This document shows positions 25,337-34,742 of a stretch of 64,000 nucleotides of DNA, piece by piece. The stretch's first letter is position 1, and each line of letters begins with the position of its first letter. Both the position numbers and the translations under genes were made by a program. The stretch spans positions 124,001-188,000 of the forward strand of contig NZ_BBRM01000004.1 of NCBI RefSeq assembly GCF_002090155.1. The letters run 5' to 3'. The stretch comes from Demequina sp. NBRC 110056. Its GTDB lineage: Bacteria > Actinomycetota > Actinomycetes > Actinomycetales > Demequinaceae. The notes below the pieces were generated by a model, which ran no database searches, had not been told where the DNA came from, and saw nothing but the letters and a program-made list of their open reading frames with translations.

Positions 25337-26947
25337 CTAGGGGCGCTCGAAGGTGCTCGGCACGGGAAACATGCTCTCGAGGAACGCGGGCAGGGCTGCG
25401 TCGAGGTGCGCCGCCTGCTCGCTCGAGGCGTTCGTCTCGTTGAGACAGAACACATCGAGGTCCCGGCGATGCCGGAGGCGAGCGAGCTGCAGGTCGACGT
25501 CCTCGCGCGCAAGGTCGATGTAGCCGTACCGGATCTCGCCCTCGTGCGCCCGCCCGGACGCGTAGGCCCAGTAGTGATGCAGCGCGGAGGCGATCGAGAT
25601 GTCGTGGGGATGTCGAAGCGCGGAGCGCTGCGTCTGCTCGAACAGCTCCGGGATCTCCGCCTCCATCTCCTCCAAGACGTCCTTGCGCTGGGGATGCGGC
25701 GTGTGCTTGAACTTCTGCGTCACGGCGAGTCGGAAGCGATCGAGGACCAGTTGGCGGTTGTTCTTCGCCGCTGAGAGGACGGGCAGGTCCCGCGGCGTCG
25801 GAGGCGCGACATCGAGCACCGCCTTCGACCGGAAGAACTTGGTGACGCCCCCCGGTCCAAAGAACACCCTCGGTGACACGGGCCGCGCGAACATGATGTC
25901 GTCGTTGAGGTAGAGGTAGCGGTCGCTGAGACCCGGCACGTGGTGCAGCTGCGACTCGATCGCATGGGAGTTAAAGACCGGCAGCACGGTGGGATCCGAG
26001 AAGATCTCGCTATGGTCGACCACCGTGATGCGCGGGTGATCCTCGACGAGCCACGCTGGTCGCTGTCGGTCGGTCACCAGGTAGATGTGGCGCACCCATG
26101 GCGCGTACATCTCGAGCGACCTGAGCGAGTAGCGCAGCTCGTCGCGGCTGGCGTAGCGCGACGGAACGTCGGCGGCCTCGCTGTACTCCTGTGCCGCCAC
26201 GTCTCCGGTGCGCCGCGCCTTCCGCGCGAGCCACGCCGGATCGCTGCCGTCCACCCACGTGTAGACCACGTCGATCGGATCGATGACCGCGCCGATGAGA
26301 GGCGGCCAATCCGGATCGAACTCACCGTCGCCTGACCACGTCGCCCATTCTTGAGGTTCGAAGTAGGCGATCGGCGTCGTCGGGTGCTGCGGGTGGCGAT
26401 GGAGCGTGCCGGGCTGGAACTCATCTCCATCCGCTCTCAGCACCCCTGCGTCCAACCGGGTGAACACCAGGACTGTCACCGTCTCCGCCCTGGTGGTCAG
26501 CCTGCGATCGGGACCGTCCACGTTGCGGTACACGCGCGCCGACAGCAGGCCCCCTTCACGATTGCCGGCGACCGCTACATCGGATCGCACGAGCTTCGCC
26601 TCTCGCGTGCGCACGACCCAGCCCTCATCGGCCGGCAGCGCCTCGAGCACTCCCCTCACCGTGTCGCCATCCCTCTCGCTGACGACGAGGATCGGCCGGA
26701 AGCTGTCCAACTCGGGCATGACGAGGTGGCGGACATGAGCGTCGTCCAGGGCGGCCCTCACCTGAGCGAGGTTCTCGCGGACCACATCACCCGAGGAGTA
26801 TCCACGACGCGCGGGCACCGACGGCGACTTCGACTCGCGCGCGCGCAGGCGCTCCCACTTCCAGTCGAGATAGCGCGCGAGCTGATCGACCGTCATGTGC
26901 TCCGCCACGCGCCGTCGCGCTCGGATCAGTCGCTTGTCCACCCGCAC
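25337..26947 (-). CDS. Stealth-family sugar-1-phosphate transferase
   Basis: Probable D-hexose-1-phosphate transferase that builds phosphodiester-linked surface polysaccharide (Stealth family, known for capsule synthesis). The 536-residue protein has conserved region 1 IDVVYTWVDGSDPAW (225-239). Region 2 begins RDELRYSLRSLEMYAPWVRH (268-287) and ends in YLNDD (346-350). A region-3-like stretch holds HPHDISIASALHHYWAY, and region 4 is DVFCLNE near residue 505. An unassigned N-terminal domain of about 220 residues precedes these. The GTG at 26947 was chosen on frame length; an ATG 17 codons in is possible. It stands alone, without capsule neighbours, between repeat copies, which suggests transfer. 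Confidence 0.9.
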   Translation of the reverse strand: MRVDKRLIRARRRVAEHMTVDQLARYLDWKWERLRARESKSPSVPARRGYSSGDVVRENLAQVRAALDDAHVRHLVMPELDSFRPILVVSERDGDTVRGVLEALPADEGWVVRTREAKLVRSDVAVAGNREGGLLSARVYRNVDGPDRRLTTRAETVTVLVFTRLDAGVLRADGDEFQPGTLHRHPQHPTTPIAYFEPQEWATWSGDGEFDPDWPPLIGAVIDPIDVVYTWVDGSDPAWLARKARRTGDVAAQEYSEAADVPSRYASRDELRYSLRSLEMYAPWVRHIYLVTDRQRPAWLVEDHPRITVVDHSEIFSDPTVLPVFNSHAIESQLHHVPGLSDRYLYLNDDIMFARPVSPRVFFGPGGVTKFFRSKAVLDVAPPTPRDLPVLSAAKNNRQLVLDRFRLAVTQKFKHTPHPQRKDVLEEMEAEIPELFEQTQRSALRHPHDISIASALHHYWAYASGRAHEGEIRYGYIDLAREDVDLQLARLRHRRDLDVFCLNETNASSEQAAHLDAALPAFLESMFPVPSTFERP

Positions 26948-27015
26948 GCCTTCGTTCGGTCCTACCTCGGCATGCTACCCACGCCGGGTGCATCGCAGCC
27001 GTTCGACACAGGCGA

Positions 27016-27035
27016 GCGACGCTTAGGCACCAGCG
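27016..27035 (-). repeat. dispersed repeat copy 3 (right flank of Stealth gene)
   Basis: GCGACGCTTAGGCACCAGCG, 18 of 20 bases matching copy 2. It lies between the Stealth start codon and the end of guaA. Confidence 0.55.
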
Positions 27036-27056
27036 CCTGACACGCGGACGTCAGAA

Positions 27057-27078
27057 GCGACGCTCAGCCACCATCAGG
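27057..27078 (-). repeat. dispersed repeat copy 4 (right flank of Stealth gene)
   Basis: Begins GCGACGCTCAGCCACCATC. The inner 18 bases (27061-27078) are the exact reverse complement of 4233-4250. A partial fifth unit, GGACGCTAAGGCG, follows at 27077. Confidence 0.6.
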
Positions 27079-27131
27079 ACGCTAAGGCGAAGGAAACGCG
27101 GAGCGGGGTGCGCGCCGTGGCACCTCCTGCG

Positions 27132-28715
27132 TCACTCCCACTCGATGGTGCCCGGGGGCTTGGACGTCACGTCCACGACCACTCGGTTGACCTCCGCGAC
27201 CTCGTTGGTGATGCGGTTCGAGATGTGCGCGAGGACGTCGTACGGCAGGCGCGACCAGTCGGCGGTCATGGCGTCCTCGGAGGACACCGGGCGCAGCACG
27301 ATGGGGTGGCCGTAGGTGCGGCCGTCGCCCTGGACGCCCACCGAGCGCACGTCGGCGAGAAGCACCACAGGGCACTGCCAGATCTCCTGGTCCAGGCCCG
27401 CCTTGGTGAGCTCCTCGCGCGCGATCGCGTCGGCGCGGCGCAGGATCTCGAGCCGCTTCCACGTCACCTCGCCGATGATGCGGATGCCGAGACCCGGTCC
27501 AGGGAACGGCTGGCGTCCCACGATCTCCTCGGGGATGCCCAGCTCGCGGCCCACGGCGCGAACCTCGTCCTTGAACAGCGTGCGCAGCGGCTCGACGAGC
27601 GAGAACTGCAGGTCGTCGGGCAGCCCGCCCACGTTGTGGTGGCTCTTGATGTTCGCCGCGCCCTCGCCGCCGCCGGACTCGACGACGTCGGGGTACAGCG
27701 TGCCCTGCACGAGGAACTCGACCTCCTCGCCGTGGGCCCCAGCCTCCTCGACCACCTGGCGCGCCGAGTCCTCGAAGACGCGGATGAACTCGCGGCCGAT
27801 GATCTTGCGCTTGGTCTCGGGGTCGGACACCCCGGCGAGGGCCGTGAGGAAGCGCTCCTTCTCGTCGCGGATGATGAGGCGCACCCCGGTCGAGGCCACG
27901 AAGTCCTTCTCGATCTGCTCGACCTCGCCCGCGCGCATCAGCCCGTGGTCGACGTGGATGCAGGTGAGCTGGTCCCCGACGGCCTTCTGGACGATCGCCG
28001 CGGCGACCGCCGAGTCGACGCCGCCCGACAGCGCGCAGATCACGCGCTTGGAGCCCACCTGCGCACGAATCCGCTCGACCTGCTCCTCGATGACGTTCTC
28101 GCTGGTCCAGTCGGGCTGCAGGCCGGCCACGTTGTACAGGAAGTTCTCGATCGCGGCCTGGCCCAGCGGCGAGTGCTTGACCTCGGGGTGCCACTGCACG
28201 CCGCACATCCGCCGCTCGAGGTCCTCGAACGCCGCGACGGGCGCGCCCTCCGTGGTCGCGAGCACGTCGAAGCCGGGCGGCGCGGCGTGCACGGCGTCGC
28301 CGTGGCTCATCCACACCTCCTGCACGGCGGGGCTGCCCGCGAGGGCGGTGCCGGCATCGGCGACCGTCGCCTGGGTGCGGCCGTACTCGCGCAGGCCGGT
28401 CTGCGCGACCGTCCCGCCGAGCGCCTGCGCCATTGCCTGGAACCCGTAGCAGATGCCCATGACCGGCACGCCGGCGTCGAACAGCGCCGGGTCGATCGTG
28501 GGGGCTCCATCGGCATAGACGGAGCAGGGCCCACCGGACAGGATCACGGCCGCCGGATCCTTCGCCAGCATGTCGGCGGCGCTCATCGAGTGCGGCACGA
28601 TCTCGGAGTAGACGCTAGCCTCGCGCACGCGGCGGGCGATGAGCTGCGCGTACTGCGCGCCACAGTCGACGACGAGCACGGGGCGGTGCAGGGTCGGGGT
28701 CGATGCCTGGGTCAC
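27132..28715 (-). CDS. guaA: GMP synthase (glutamine-hydrolysing)
   Basis: Converts XMP to GMP using glutamine and ATP. The 527-residue protein has an N-terminal class I glutaminase with the nucleophile Cys in GICYGFQA and the His-Glu pair in WHPEVKH. The ATP pyrophosphatase domain carries the PP-loop [10 protein letters not shown], and the C-terminal dimerisation domain ends KPPGTIEWE, the canonical terminus. The GTG at 28715 overlaps the DUF3817 stop (GTGA) and follows AGGAGG. It is the last gene of the operon diguanylate cyclase-SURF1-DUF3817-guaA. Confidence 0.97.
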   Translation of the reverse strand: MTQASTPTLHRPVLVVDCGAQYAQLIARRVREASVYSEIVPHSMSAADMLAKDPAAVILSGGPCSVYADGAPTIDPALFDAGVPVMGICYGFQAMAQALGGTVAQTGLREYGRTQATVADAGTALAGSPAVQEVWMSHGDAVHAAPPGFDVLATTEGAPVAAFEDLERRMCGVQWHPEVKHSPLGQAAIENFLYNVAGLQPDWTSENVIEEQVERIRAQVGSKRVICALSGGVDSAVAAAIVQKAVGDQLTCIHVDHGLMRAGEVEQIEKDFVASTGVRLIIRDEKERFLTALAGVSDPETKRKIIGREFIRVFEDSARQVVEEAGAHGEEVEFLVQGTLYPDVVESGGGEGAANIKSHHNVGGLPDDLQFSLVEPLRTLFKDEVRAVGRELGIPEEIVGRQPFPGPGLGIRIIGEVTWKRLEILRRADAIAREELTKAGLDQEIWQCPVVLLADVRSVGVQGDGRTYGHPIVLRPVSSEDAMTADWSRLPYDVLAHISNRITNEVAEVNRVVVDVTSKPPGTIEWE

Positions 28716-29110
28716 GATGCCTCCTGGCCGGCGCGCACCTCGCGCGTCACGCGGTGCTCGATGAAGAACGACAGCAGCGGCACGATGCCGCCGAGGAACA
28801 TGGTCGCGAGGCGGCCGTAGCCCCAGCGCGCCTGGAGCCACAGCTGCAGGACCGTCACGACGTAGACGATGTAGACGAATCCGTGGACCTGCGCGAGGAT
28901 CCCGAGCCACAGCTCGATCGTCTCGGTCGCCTCGAACACGCCGACGTACCGCAGCATGCCGACGAACACGAGGATCAGCAGCGTGCCCGTGATGATCGCC
29001 ATCACGCGATACCGCAGCAGCGCTCCCGCGGTGACGGCCGATGCGCGAGTCGGCGACGTCTGGCTCGCTGAGGTCGCGCTCGGGTCGGGTGCGGTCTCGG
29101 GTTCCGTCAC
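28712..29110 (-). CDS. DUF3817 membrane protein
   Basis: A 132-residue protein with a polar, Thr/Ser/Pro-rich N-terminus (1-30) and three membrane helices (about 33-54, 68-90 and 98-116). The motif [20 protein letters not shown] and the HGFVYIVYV segment are typical of DUF3817, a family usually found beside guaA in Actinobacteria. The GTG at 29110 follows GGAGGATCC. It overlaps both neighbours by 4 bases. The function is unknown. Confidence 0.85.
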   Translation of the reverse strand: MTEPETAPDPSATSASQTSPTRASAVTAGALLRYRVMAIITGTLLILVFVGMLRYVGVFEATETIELWLGILAQVHGFVYIVYVVTVLQLWLQARWGYGRLATMFLGGIVPLLSFFIEHRVTREVRAGQEAS

Positions 29111-29949
29111 GGGGATCCTCCGGGCTGGGCGTCTGCGGTCGAGGCGGCGTCACGCGGCTCCTCAGGCGAAGCCTGCGGCCGTGCGCGTCCATTGTCCCGT
29201 ATCCATCGGCCCCCCACGAACACGAAGAACGCGCCGAACAGCCACCACTCGAGCGCGTAGGTCAGCGACCGGAAGTCCAGCGAGCGCTCGGGCTCCGGCT
29301 CGGGAAGCGCCCGCAGCCCCGGGCCCGGCTCGTCGGCGGTCAGCAGCGCCGAGTACAGCGGGCTGTCCCAGTGCTGCGCGAGCACCGCGGGCGACAGGCG
29401 GTCGGCCCAGAAGGCGCCGTCGGGCGGTGACTGGTCCGGACTCGAGGCAGGCGCGGCGCCCTCGGCCGAGCGCACGAGCCCATCGATCCGCGTCGTCGCC
29501 GGCACCGCCGTGTCGAAGTCCGCCACGTCCGCGGGCGGAAGCCACCCGACCACCACGGGGAGCGTCGCGTCCGCGCCCGTGCCCGTCGCGTCGGCGCTCA
29601 CCGTGAAGGCGCGGACGACCATGACCGCCTCCTCGCCGTCGACCTCGCGGAACGGCACGAGCGCGACCTCCGCGTCGGCCCACCCTCCGTCCGCCCACAC
29701 CGCTCGGCCGATGGCCGTGTCCGCGTTCGACGCCGGCGCCACGACCTCGGCGATCGCCACCGCGGGGTCGGGCTGTCGCACCTCGCCCTGCTCCGAGGCC
29801 CTGTTCCACTGCCACAGTCCCAGCGCGCCGCACACCACGAGGGCCGCGAGCCCCAGCGCGACGGCGGGGATGACGTGACCCCAGCGGATGGGGCCGCGAG
29901 CGTCGGAGCCCGTCGCGTCAGCCCCTGCTTCGCCCTGCGCGGGGCTCAT
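29107..29949 (-). CDS. SURF1-family protein
   Basis: Probable assembly factor for haem-copper cytochrome c oxidase. The 280-residue protein has the SURF1 layout: one N-terminal helix (about 24-46, ending [14 protein letters not shown]), a large exported beta-rich domain, and a second helix near the C-terminus (about 230-255, [17 protein letters not shown]) followed by a basic and then polar tail. The ATG at 29949 overlaps the upstream diguanylate cyclase stop by ATGA, and its own stop overlaps the DUF3817 start. The presence of SURF1 implies aerobic respiration alongside the fermentative genes. Confidence 0.88.
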   Translation of the reverse strand: MSPAQGEAGADATGSDARGPIRWGHVIPAVALGLAALVVCGALGLWQWNRASEQGEVRQPDPAVAIAEVVAPASNADTAIGRAVWADGGWADAEVALVPFREVDGEEAVMVVRAFTVSADATGTGADATLPVVVGWLPPADVADFDTAVPATTRIDGLVRSAEGAAPASSPDQSPPDGAFWADRLSPAVLAQHWDSPLYSALLTADEPGPGLRALPEPEPERSLDFRSLTYALEWWLFGAFFVFVGGRWIRDNGRARPQASPEEPRDAASTADAQPGGSP

Positions 29950-31124
29950 CGAGCGGAGCGGGTGGCGGGGCTGGGCTGCGAGGGCTCGCTGGTCGCGCTG
30001 CGCCGGGTGCACACCCGGTCGCGGCCGCGGTCCTTCGCCTCGTACAGGGCCTCGTCGGCGCGCAGGATGGCGTGGTGCGGCGTACCGGAGCCGTCGCCGT
30101 CCGTGAGCCCGATCGACACGGTGATGGCGTGCTCGTGGTCGCCGCAGGCCACCGGCGACGATCCCACGCGCGAGCGGACGCGCTCCATCATGATGCTCGA
30201 GTCCCCGAGCGACGCACCGGGCAGGACGAAGATGAACTCCTCACCACCCCAGCGTCCCACGGAATCGCTGACCCGCAGCGCGCCCCTGAGTCGCGCGCCG
30301 ATGGCCGCGAGGACGGTGTCGCCGCAGCCGTGGCCGTACTCGTCGTTGATGAGCTTGAACCGGTCGAGGTCGGCGATCGCGAGGCAGAACGGCTCGTGCG
30401 CGGGGCCGCTCAGGACCTCGAGGCGCTCCATGACCGGACGTCGCGTCGCGAGGCCCGTGAGCGCATCGGTGTTCGCCAGGTACTCGGCGCGCGCCGCGCT
30501 CTCCGCCGCCTCCGACCGTGCCTGCTCGGCACGGAAGTGGCTGTACGCGGCGAGGATGAAGAGGGTGCTCGCCGCGAGCAGAGCGTTGACGGAGAACATC
30601 GTGGTGAGGACGACGTCAGGCATCTCGACGACTGCGGACGACGCCGGAAGCTGCAGCTGCGCGTAGAGGAAGCCCGCGAGGGCGAGCGCCGCGTAGACCC
30701 ACCGCAGTGCGCGCTGCCGCTCGGTGAGCATGAGGAACACGAGCTGTCCGGCCAGCAGCAGGTACAGGTGCAGGCCCGCCTCCCACCCGACCCACAGGGT
30801 GACGTGCAGGAGCTGCGCGATGGCCGCGGTGAGCATCGCGAGCGCCGCGATGAGCTGGCGCCCCAGTCGCGCGAGGAGGACGATCACGACGTACGCGATC
30901 GAGAAGCCGGTGTTGACCGCGACCAGAGTCCCGAAGGCGGCGAGGTCGTAGGTCATGAAGAACGCCGTGTACGACAGCGTGACGACGAGCGCGAAGATCG
31001 CCACCGCGTGGGTGGTCGACACCGCTCGCCCCGCTGCTCCCCCGAGCCGGCCGACCCGGCGGTCGAGCATGCGGTCGACGACGTCGCTCAACTGGTGCGC
31101 CCGCGCGCGCTCCCCCTGGTCCAC
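29946..31124 (-). CDS. membrane diguanylate cyclase with I-site
   Basis: Makes cyclic di-GMP from two GTP. The 392-residue protein has six membrane helices (about 38-195), a short signalling helix, and a GGDEF domain: NTDALTGLATRR (218-229), the catalytic GGEEF at 293-297 and the metal-binding D in DLDRFK. An RxxD inhibitory site (R284-V-S-D287) lies exactly five residues upstream of GGEEF, so product inhibition is likely. The GTG at 31124 follows GGAGGGAG. It is the first gene of an overlapping operon ending in guaA, placing c-di-GMP synthesis and GMP supply on one transcript. Confidence 0.93.
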   Translation of the reverse strand: MDQGERARAHQLSDVVDRMLDRRVGRLGGAAGRAVSTTHAVAIFALVVTLSYTAFFMTYDLAAFGTLVAVNTGFSIAYVVIVLLARLGRQLIAALAMLTAAIAQLLHVTLWVGWEAGLHLYLLLAGQLVFLMLTERQRALRWVYAALALAGFLYAQLQLPASSAVVEMPDVVLTTMFSVNALLAASTLFILAAYSHFRAEQARSEAAESAARAEYLANTDALTGLATRRPVMERLEVLSGPAHEPFCLAIADLDRFKLINDEYGHGCGDTVLAAIGARLRGALRVSDSVGRWGGEEFIFVLPGASLGDSSIMMERVRSRVGSSPVACGDHEHAITVSIGLTDGDGSGTPHHAILRADEALYEAKDRGRDRVCTRRSATSEPSQPSPATRSAR

Positions 31125-31191
31125 CCGGGATCTCCCTCCGCTCGGCCCCCGCGCGCGACTCGTGACGCGCGCGGCCCCCGGCCGAATCCCC

Positions 31192-31197
31192 AGCCTA
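31192..31197 (-). promoter_or_regulatory. candidate -10 box for the guaA operon
   Basis: TAGGCT on the minus strand, 67 bases before the GTG of the first gene. Confidence 0.4.
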
Positions 31198-31290
31198 CTC
31201 AGCGTTCCCCCGCGCCGGTAGGGAGGGGCCGCACGACGCCCTCGGGAGGGGAAGCGGCACGCACCGCGGGACCCAGCCCGCGCATCGGCG

Positions 31291-32421
31291 CTACGGGACG
31301 GGGTCGCCCATCGAGGCGCCCACGACGAGGTTGCGCCCCGACGCCTTGGCCTCGTACAGCTTGGAGTCCGCCAGACGCAGCACCTCGTCCTTGCTCGTGT
31401 GGCGCGGGGCGTGGGCGACGCCGACGGACATCGTCACGGCGTCGAGAACCCCGTCGTGCCCGAACTCCCGCTCGAGCGCCTCGCGTGCGGCGTCCATGCA
31501 TTCCACGCCGCGCTCGAGGGTCATGCCGGGCAGGACCACCAGGAACTCCTCGCCGCCCCAGCGCGCCACCGACCCGCGATCCTGGACGGCATCGACGAGC
31601 GTCCGCGCGACGTGCGAGAGCACCACGTCGCCCGCGCCGTGGCCGAGCCGGTCGTTGATGCGCTTGAACCGGTCGAGGTCCGCGAGCGCCACGCAGTACT
31701 CGCCCTCGCGAGCCGTCTGCGACAGGACTGGCGCGATGCCTCGCCGGTTGTAGACCTCGGTCAGCGAGTCCGTGCGCGCGGCGACCTCGGCCTCCGCGAG
31801 AAGGCGCTCGTTGCGCCGGCGTTCCCGCACGAAGAAGTAGTTGTTGAACCATGCGAGCACGGACACGATCAGCACCACCACCGCGACGTTGGCGACGGCG
31901 AACGCTCGCAGGTGGCCGGCGCTCAGCTCGACGCTGGCCTGCTCGAAGGCCGAACCTCCGTAGGTCCACATGAGCGCAGCGGTGGCAAGGGTCGTCATCC
32001 CTACCGCGGCAGGCCACTCGCGCGGCGTGAAGAACACGAACGCGAGCGCCCCCACGGTGAGCAGCGGGAGCTGGAAGCCGGCGTCGACGGAGAACACCGA
32101 GGCGAGGTAGGTGAACTGCGCGATCGGCACCAGCAGACCTGCCGTCGCGGCGCTCAGGAACAGCTGACGTCGGTTGAGGTCGATGCAGATGACCCACACG
32201 CAGATCATCGCGAGATGGGTGAGCCCGGGCGCGAGGGTGGCGGGCGGCGCCGCGAGCGCGATCGCGAACACCCACGGTAGCGACACCACGCTGGACAGGA
32301 GGAAGAAGCGGTTCGCGCCCATGACCGAACGCGCCCGCATGCGGTTGAGAGGCGTGACGCCGGCATTCACCACGCCCGTGACGGCGCGCGACACCGGCCC
32401 GCGGGCACGGGGAGTCGTCAT
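31291..32421 (-). CDS. membrane diguanylate cyclase without I-site
   Basis: A 376-residue c-di-GMP synthase. It has about six membrane helices (38-190), a basic RERRRNERLL signalling helix, and a GGDEF domain with RTDSLTEVYNRRG (216-228) and catalytic GGEEF at 289-293. The RxxD product-inhibition motif is missing; the equivalent residues are QDRG. This enzyme may therefore escape the feedback that should restrain its neighbour. The overall architecture resembles the 29946 gene, suggesting an old tandem duplication. The ATG at 32421 was chosen. A TAGACT box at 32514-32519 would give a leader of about 85 bases. Confidence 0.92.
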   Translation of the reverse strand: MTTPRARGPVSRAVTGVVNAGVTPLNRMRARSVMGANRFFLLSSVVSLPWVFAIALAAPPATLAPGLTHLAMICVWVICIDLNRRQLFLSAATAGLLVPIAQFTYLASVFSVDAGFQLPLLTVGALAFVFFTPREWPAAVGMTTLATAALMWTYGGSAFEQASVELSAGHLRAFAVANVAVVVLIVSVLAWFNNYFFVRERRRNERLLAEAEVAARTDSLTEVYNRRGIAPVLSQTAREGEYCVALADLDRFKRINDRLGHGAGDVVLSHVARTLVDAVQDRGSVARWGGEEFLVVLPGMTLERGVECMDAAREALEREFGHDGVLDAVTMSVGVAHAPRHTSKDEVLRLADSKLYEAKASGRNLVVGASMGDPVP

Positions 32422-32513
32422 GGCGCCGCCTCGGGTTCGCTCCTGAACGCGCCAGGGCCCGCGTCGAGACTGCGTTCCCCCTGGTACGCCTCCCTCTCGT
32501 GGGGAGTCACCCG

Positions 32514-32519
32514 AGTCTA
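32514..32519 (-). promoter_or_regulatory. candidate -10 box for the second diguanylate cyclase
   Basis: TAGACT on the minus strand, 93 bases upstream of the ATG, in the region divergent from pta. Confidence 0.35.
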
Positions 32520-32651
32520 GGCGAGGGGTCCGACGCCAGGGAATGAAGTGTGGCGCGCTGCACAGTCGCGCCACGCTGGCAGACCGCACCCACGACCGTG
32601 CGGGACCTCCGTCGCAGGCGTGCGCACGCGCCGCGTGGAAGGATGGTCGCC

Positions 32652-34739
32652 GTGGCACGGAGCATCTACATCGCGTCGGCTGAGGGCGACAGTGGCAAGT
32701 CCACGGTCGCGCTCGGGATCACCAACCTCCTCGCTCGCACCGTCGGGCGCGTGGGGGTGTTCCGACCCGTCGCGCGCGTCGCGGACGGCTCGGACTACGT
32801 GCTCGACCTGCTCATCGGGCACGACGCGGTCGACCTCACGTACGAGGAGGCCGTCGGCGTCACCTACGAGGACGTCCACGACGACCCCGAGCGCGCGCTC
32901 GCCACGATCCTGTCGCGCTACCACGCCGTCGCCGCGAAGTCCGATGCCGTCGTCATCGTCGGCACGGACTACACCGACATCTCCGGTGCGGCGGAGTTCG
33001 AGTTCAACGCCCGGATCGCGGCCAACCTCGGCGCCCCGGTGGCGCTCGTCGTGCACGGACGCGACCGCACCCCCGAGGACATCGCCCGCGTCGTCGAGCA
33101 GAGTCGCGCGGAGCTCGAGGAGAGCCACGCCCGCGTGGCCGCGGTCTTCGCGAACCGCTGCGATCCGGAGCAGCTCGACGCCGTGCGAGACGTGCTTCCC
33201 GCGGGCATCGGCATGGGGGCGCTGCCGGAGGACCCCGTCCTCGTCGCGCCGCTCCTGTCCGCGCTCGTCACCGCGGTCGACGGCACCCTGCTGTCGGGTG
33301 ACGAATCGCTGCTGTCGCGCGAGGTGCGCGCCGTGCTCATCGGCGCGATGACGCCCGAGCACCTTCTCGAGCACCTCGTCGAGGGCGCCGTGGTGATCAC
33401 GCCCGGGGATCGCTCGGACGCGGTGATGACGCTCCTCGCAGCCCACGCCGCCGAGGGCTTCCCGTCGCTCGCCGGCATCATCCTCAACGGCGGCTTCGCG
33501 ACCCCCGACCCCGTCTCCCGGCTCGTCTCGGGCCTCGGCTCGTCGCTGCCGATCATCGCGACGCCGCACGGCACCTACGGCACCGCACGGCGCGCCTGGG
33601 GCGCCCGCGGACGGCTGTCGCGCGAGTCGCAGCTCAAGGTCGACCTCGCGCTGTCGATGTTCGACCGACACGTCGACACCGACGCGCTCACCGAGCTCCT
33701 CGACCTCGCGAGGACCGACGTCATCACGCCGCTCATGTTCGAGTACGACCTCATCGACCGTGCGCGCGTCAAGCGCCAGCGGATCGTGCTTCCCGAAGGC
33801 GAGGACGACCGCATCCTCCGCGCGGCCTCGACGCTGTTGACGCGCGACGTGTGCGACCTCACGATCCTCGGCAACGAGACGACCATCCGCAGTCGCGCGG
33901 CCGAGCTCGGCCTCGAGATCGACGCCGCCGCGATCGTGTCCCCTCACGACCCGGAGCTGGTCGAGCGCTTCGCTGGCGAGTACTACGAGCTGCGCAAGCA
34001 CAAGGGCGCGACCCTCGACGCTGCGCGCGACCGCGTCCAGGACGTCAGCTACTTCGGCACGATGATGGTGCAGCTCGGTCTCGCGGACGGCATGGTCTCC
34101 GGCGCCGCGCACACCACGGCGCACACCATCTCGCCGTCGTTCCAAGTCATCAAGACCGTGCCCGGCACGTCGATCGTGTCGTCGGTGTTCTTCATGTGCC
34201 TCGCGGACCGTGTGCTCGTGTACGGCGACTGCGCCGTCAACCCGGACCCGACCGCCGAGCAGCTCGCGGACATCGCCATCTCCTCGGCGGAGACCGCGCT
34301 GCAGTTCCACATCGAGCCCCGCGTCGCCATGCTGTCCTACTCGACCGGAGAGTCGGGATCCGGGTCGGACGTCGACAAGGTGCGCGAGGCCACCCGACTG
34401 GTGCGCGAGCGGCGGCCCGACCTGCTCGTCGACGGACCGATGCAGTACGACGCCGCCGTCGAGCCGTCCGTGGCGCGCTCGAAGGCCCCCGACTCCCCCG
34501 TCGCGGGGCAGGCGACCGTGCTCGTCTTCCCCGACCTCAACACGGGCAACAACACCTACAAGGCCGTGCAGCGCTCCGCCGGCGCGGTCGCCGTCGGCCC
34601 CGTGCTGCAGGGACTGCGCAAGCCCGTCAACGACCTGTCGCGCGGAGCGCTCGTCCAGGACATCGTCAACACCGTCGCCATCACGGCCATCCAGGCACAG
34701 GGCCAGGACTCGCCGGCCGAGGCGACGCAGGAGGGATAG
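32652..34739 (+). CDS. pta: phosphate acetyltransferase (long, three-domain form)
   Basis: Interconverts acetyl-CoA and acetyl phosphate. The 695-residue protein has an N-terminal P-loop-like domain (IYIASAEGDSGKSTVALG), a central DRTGG-type domain (about 210-320) and the C-terminal PTA_PTB catalytic domain (about 370-690, with KRQRIVLPEGEDDRIL at its start and SYSTGESGSG). The GTG at 32652 was chosen over an ATG 9 bases upstream because it is correctly spaced from GGAAGG and gives the usual (M/V)ARSIYIASAEGD start. It is followed 3 bases later by ackA. Confidence 0.96.
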   Translation: MARSIYIASAEGDSGKSTVALGITNLLARTVGRVGVFRPVARVADGSDYVLDLLIGHDAVDLTYEEAVGVTYEDVHDDPERALATILSRYHAVAAKSDAVVIVGTDYTDISGAAEFEFNARIAANLGAPVALVVHGRDRTPEDIARVVEQSRAELEESHARVAAVFANRCDPEQLDAVRDVLPAGIGMGALPEDPVLVAPLLSALVTAVDGTLLSGDESLLSREVRAVLIGAMTPEHLLEHLVEGAVVITPGDRSDAVMTLLAAHAAEGFPSLAGIILNGGFATPDPVSRLVSGLGSSLPIIATPHGTYGTARRAWGARGRLSRESQLKVDLALSMFDRHVDTDALTELLDLARTDVITPLMFEYDLIDRARVKRQRIVLPEGEDDRILRAASTLLTRDVCDLTILGNETTIRSRAAELGLEIDAAAIVSPHDPELVERFAGEYYELRKHKGATLDAARDRVQDVSYFGTMMVQLGLADGMVSGAAHTTAHTISPSFQVIKTVPGTSIVSSVFFMCLADRVLVYGDCAVNPDPTAEQLADIAISSAETALQFHIEPRVAMLSYSTGESGSGSDVDKVREATRLVRERRPDLLVDGPMQYDAAVEPSVARSKAPDSPVAGQATVLVFPDLNTGNNTYKAVQRSAGAVAVGPVLQGLRKPVNDLSRGALVQDIVNTVAITAIQAQGQDSPAEATQEG

Positions 34740-34742
34740 CCC

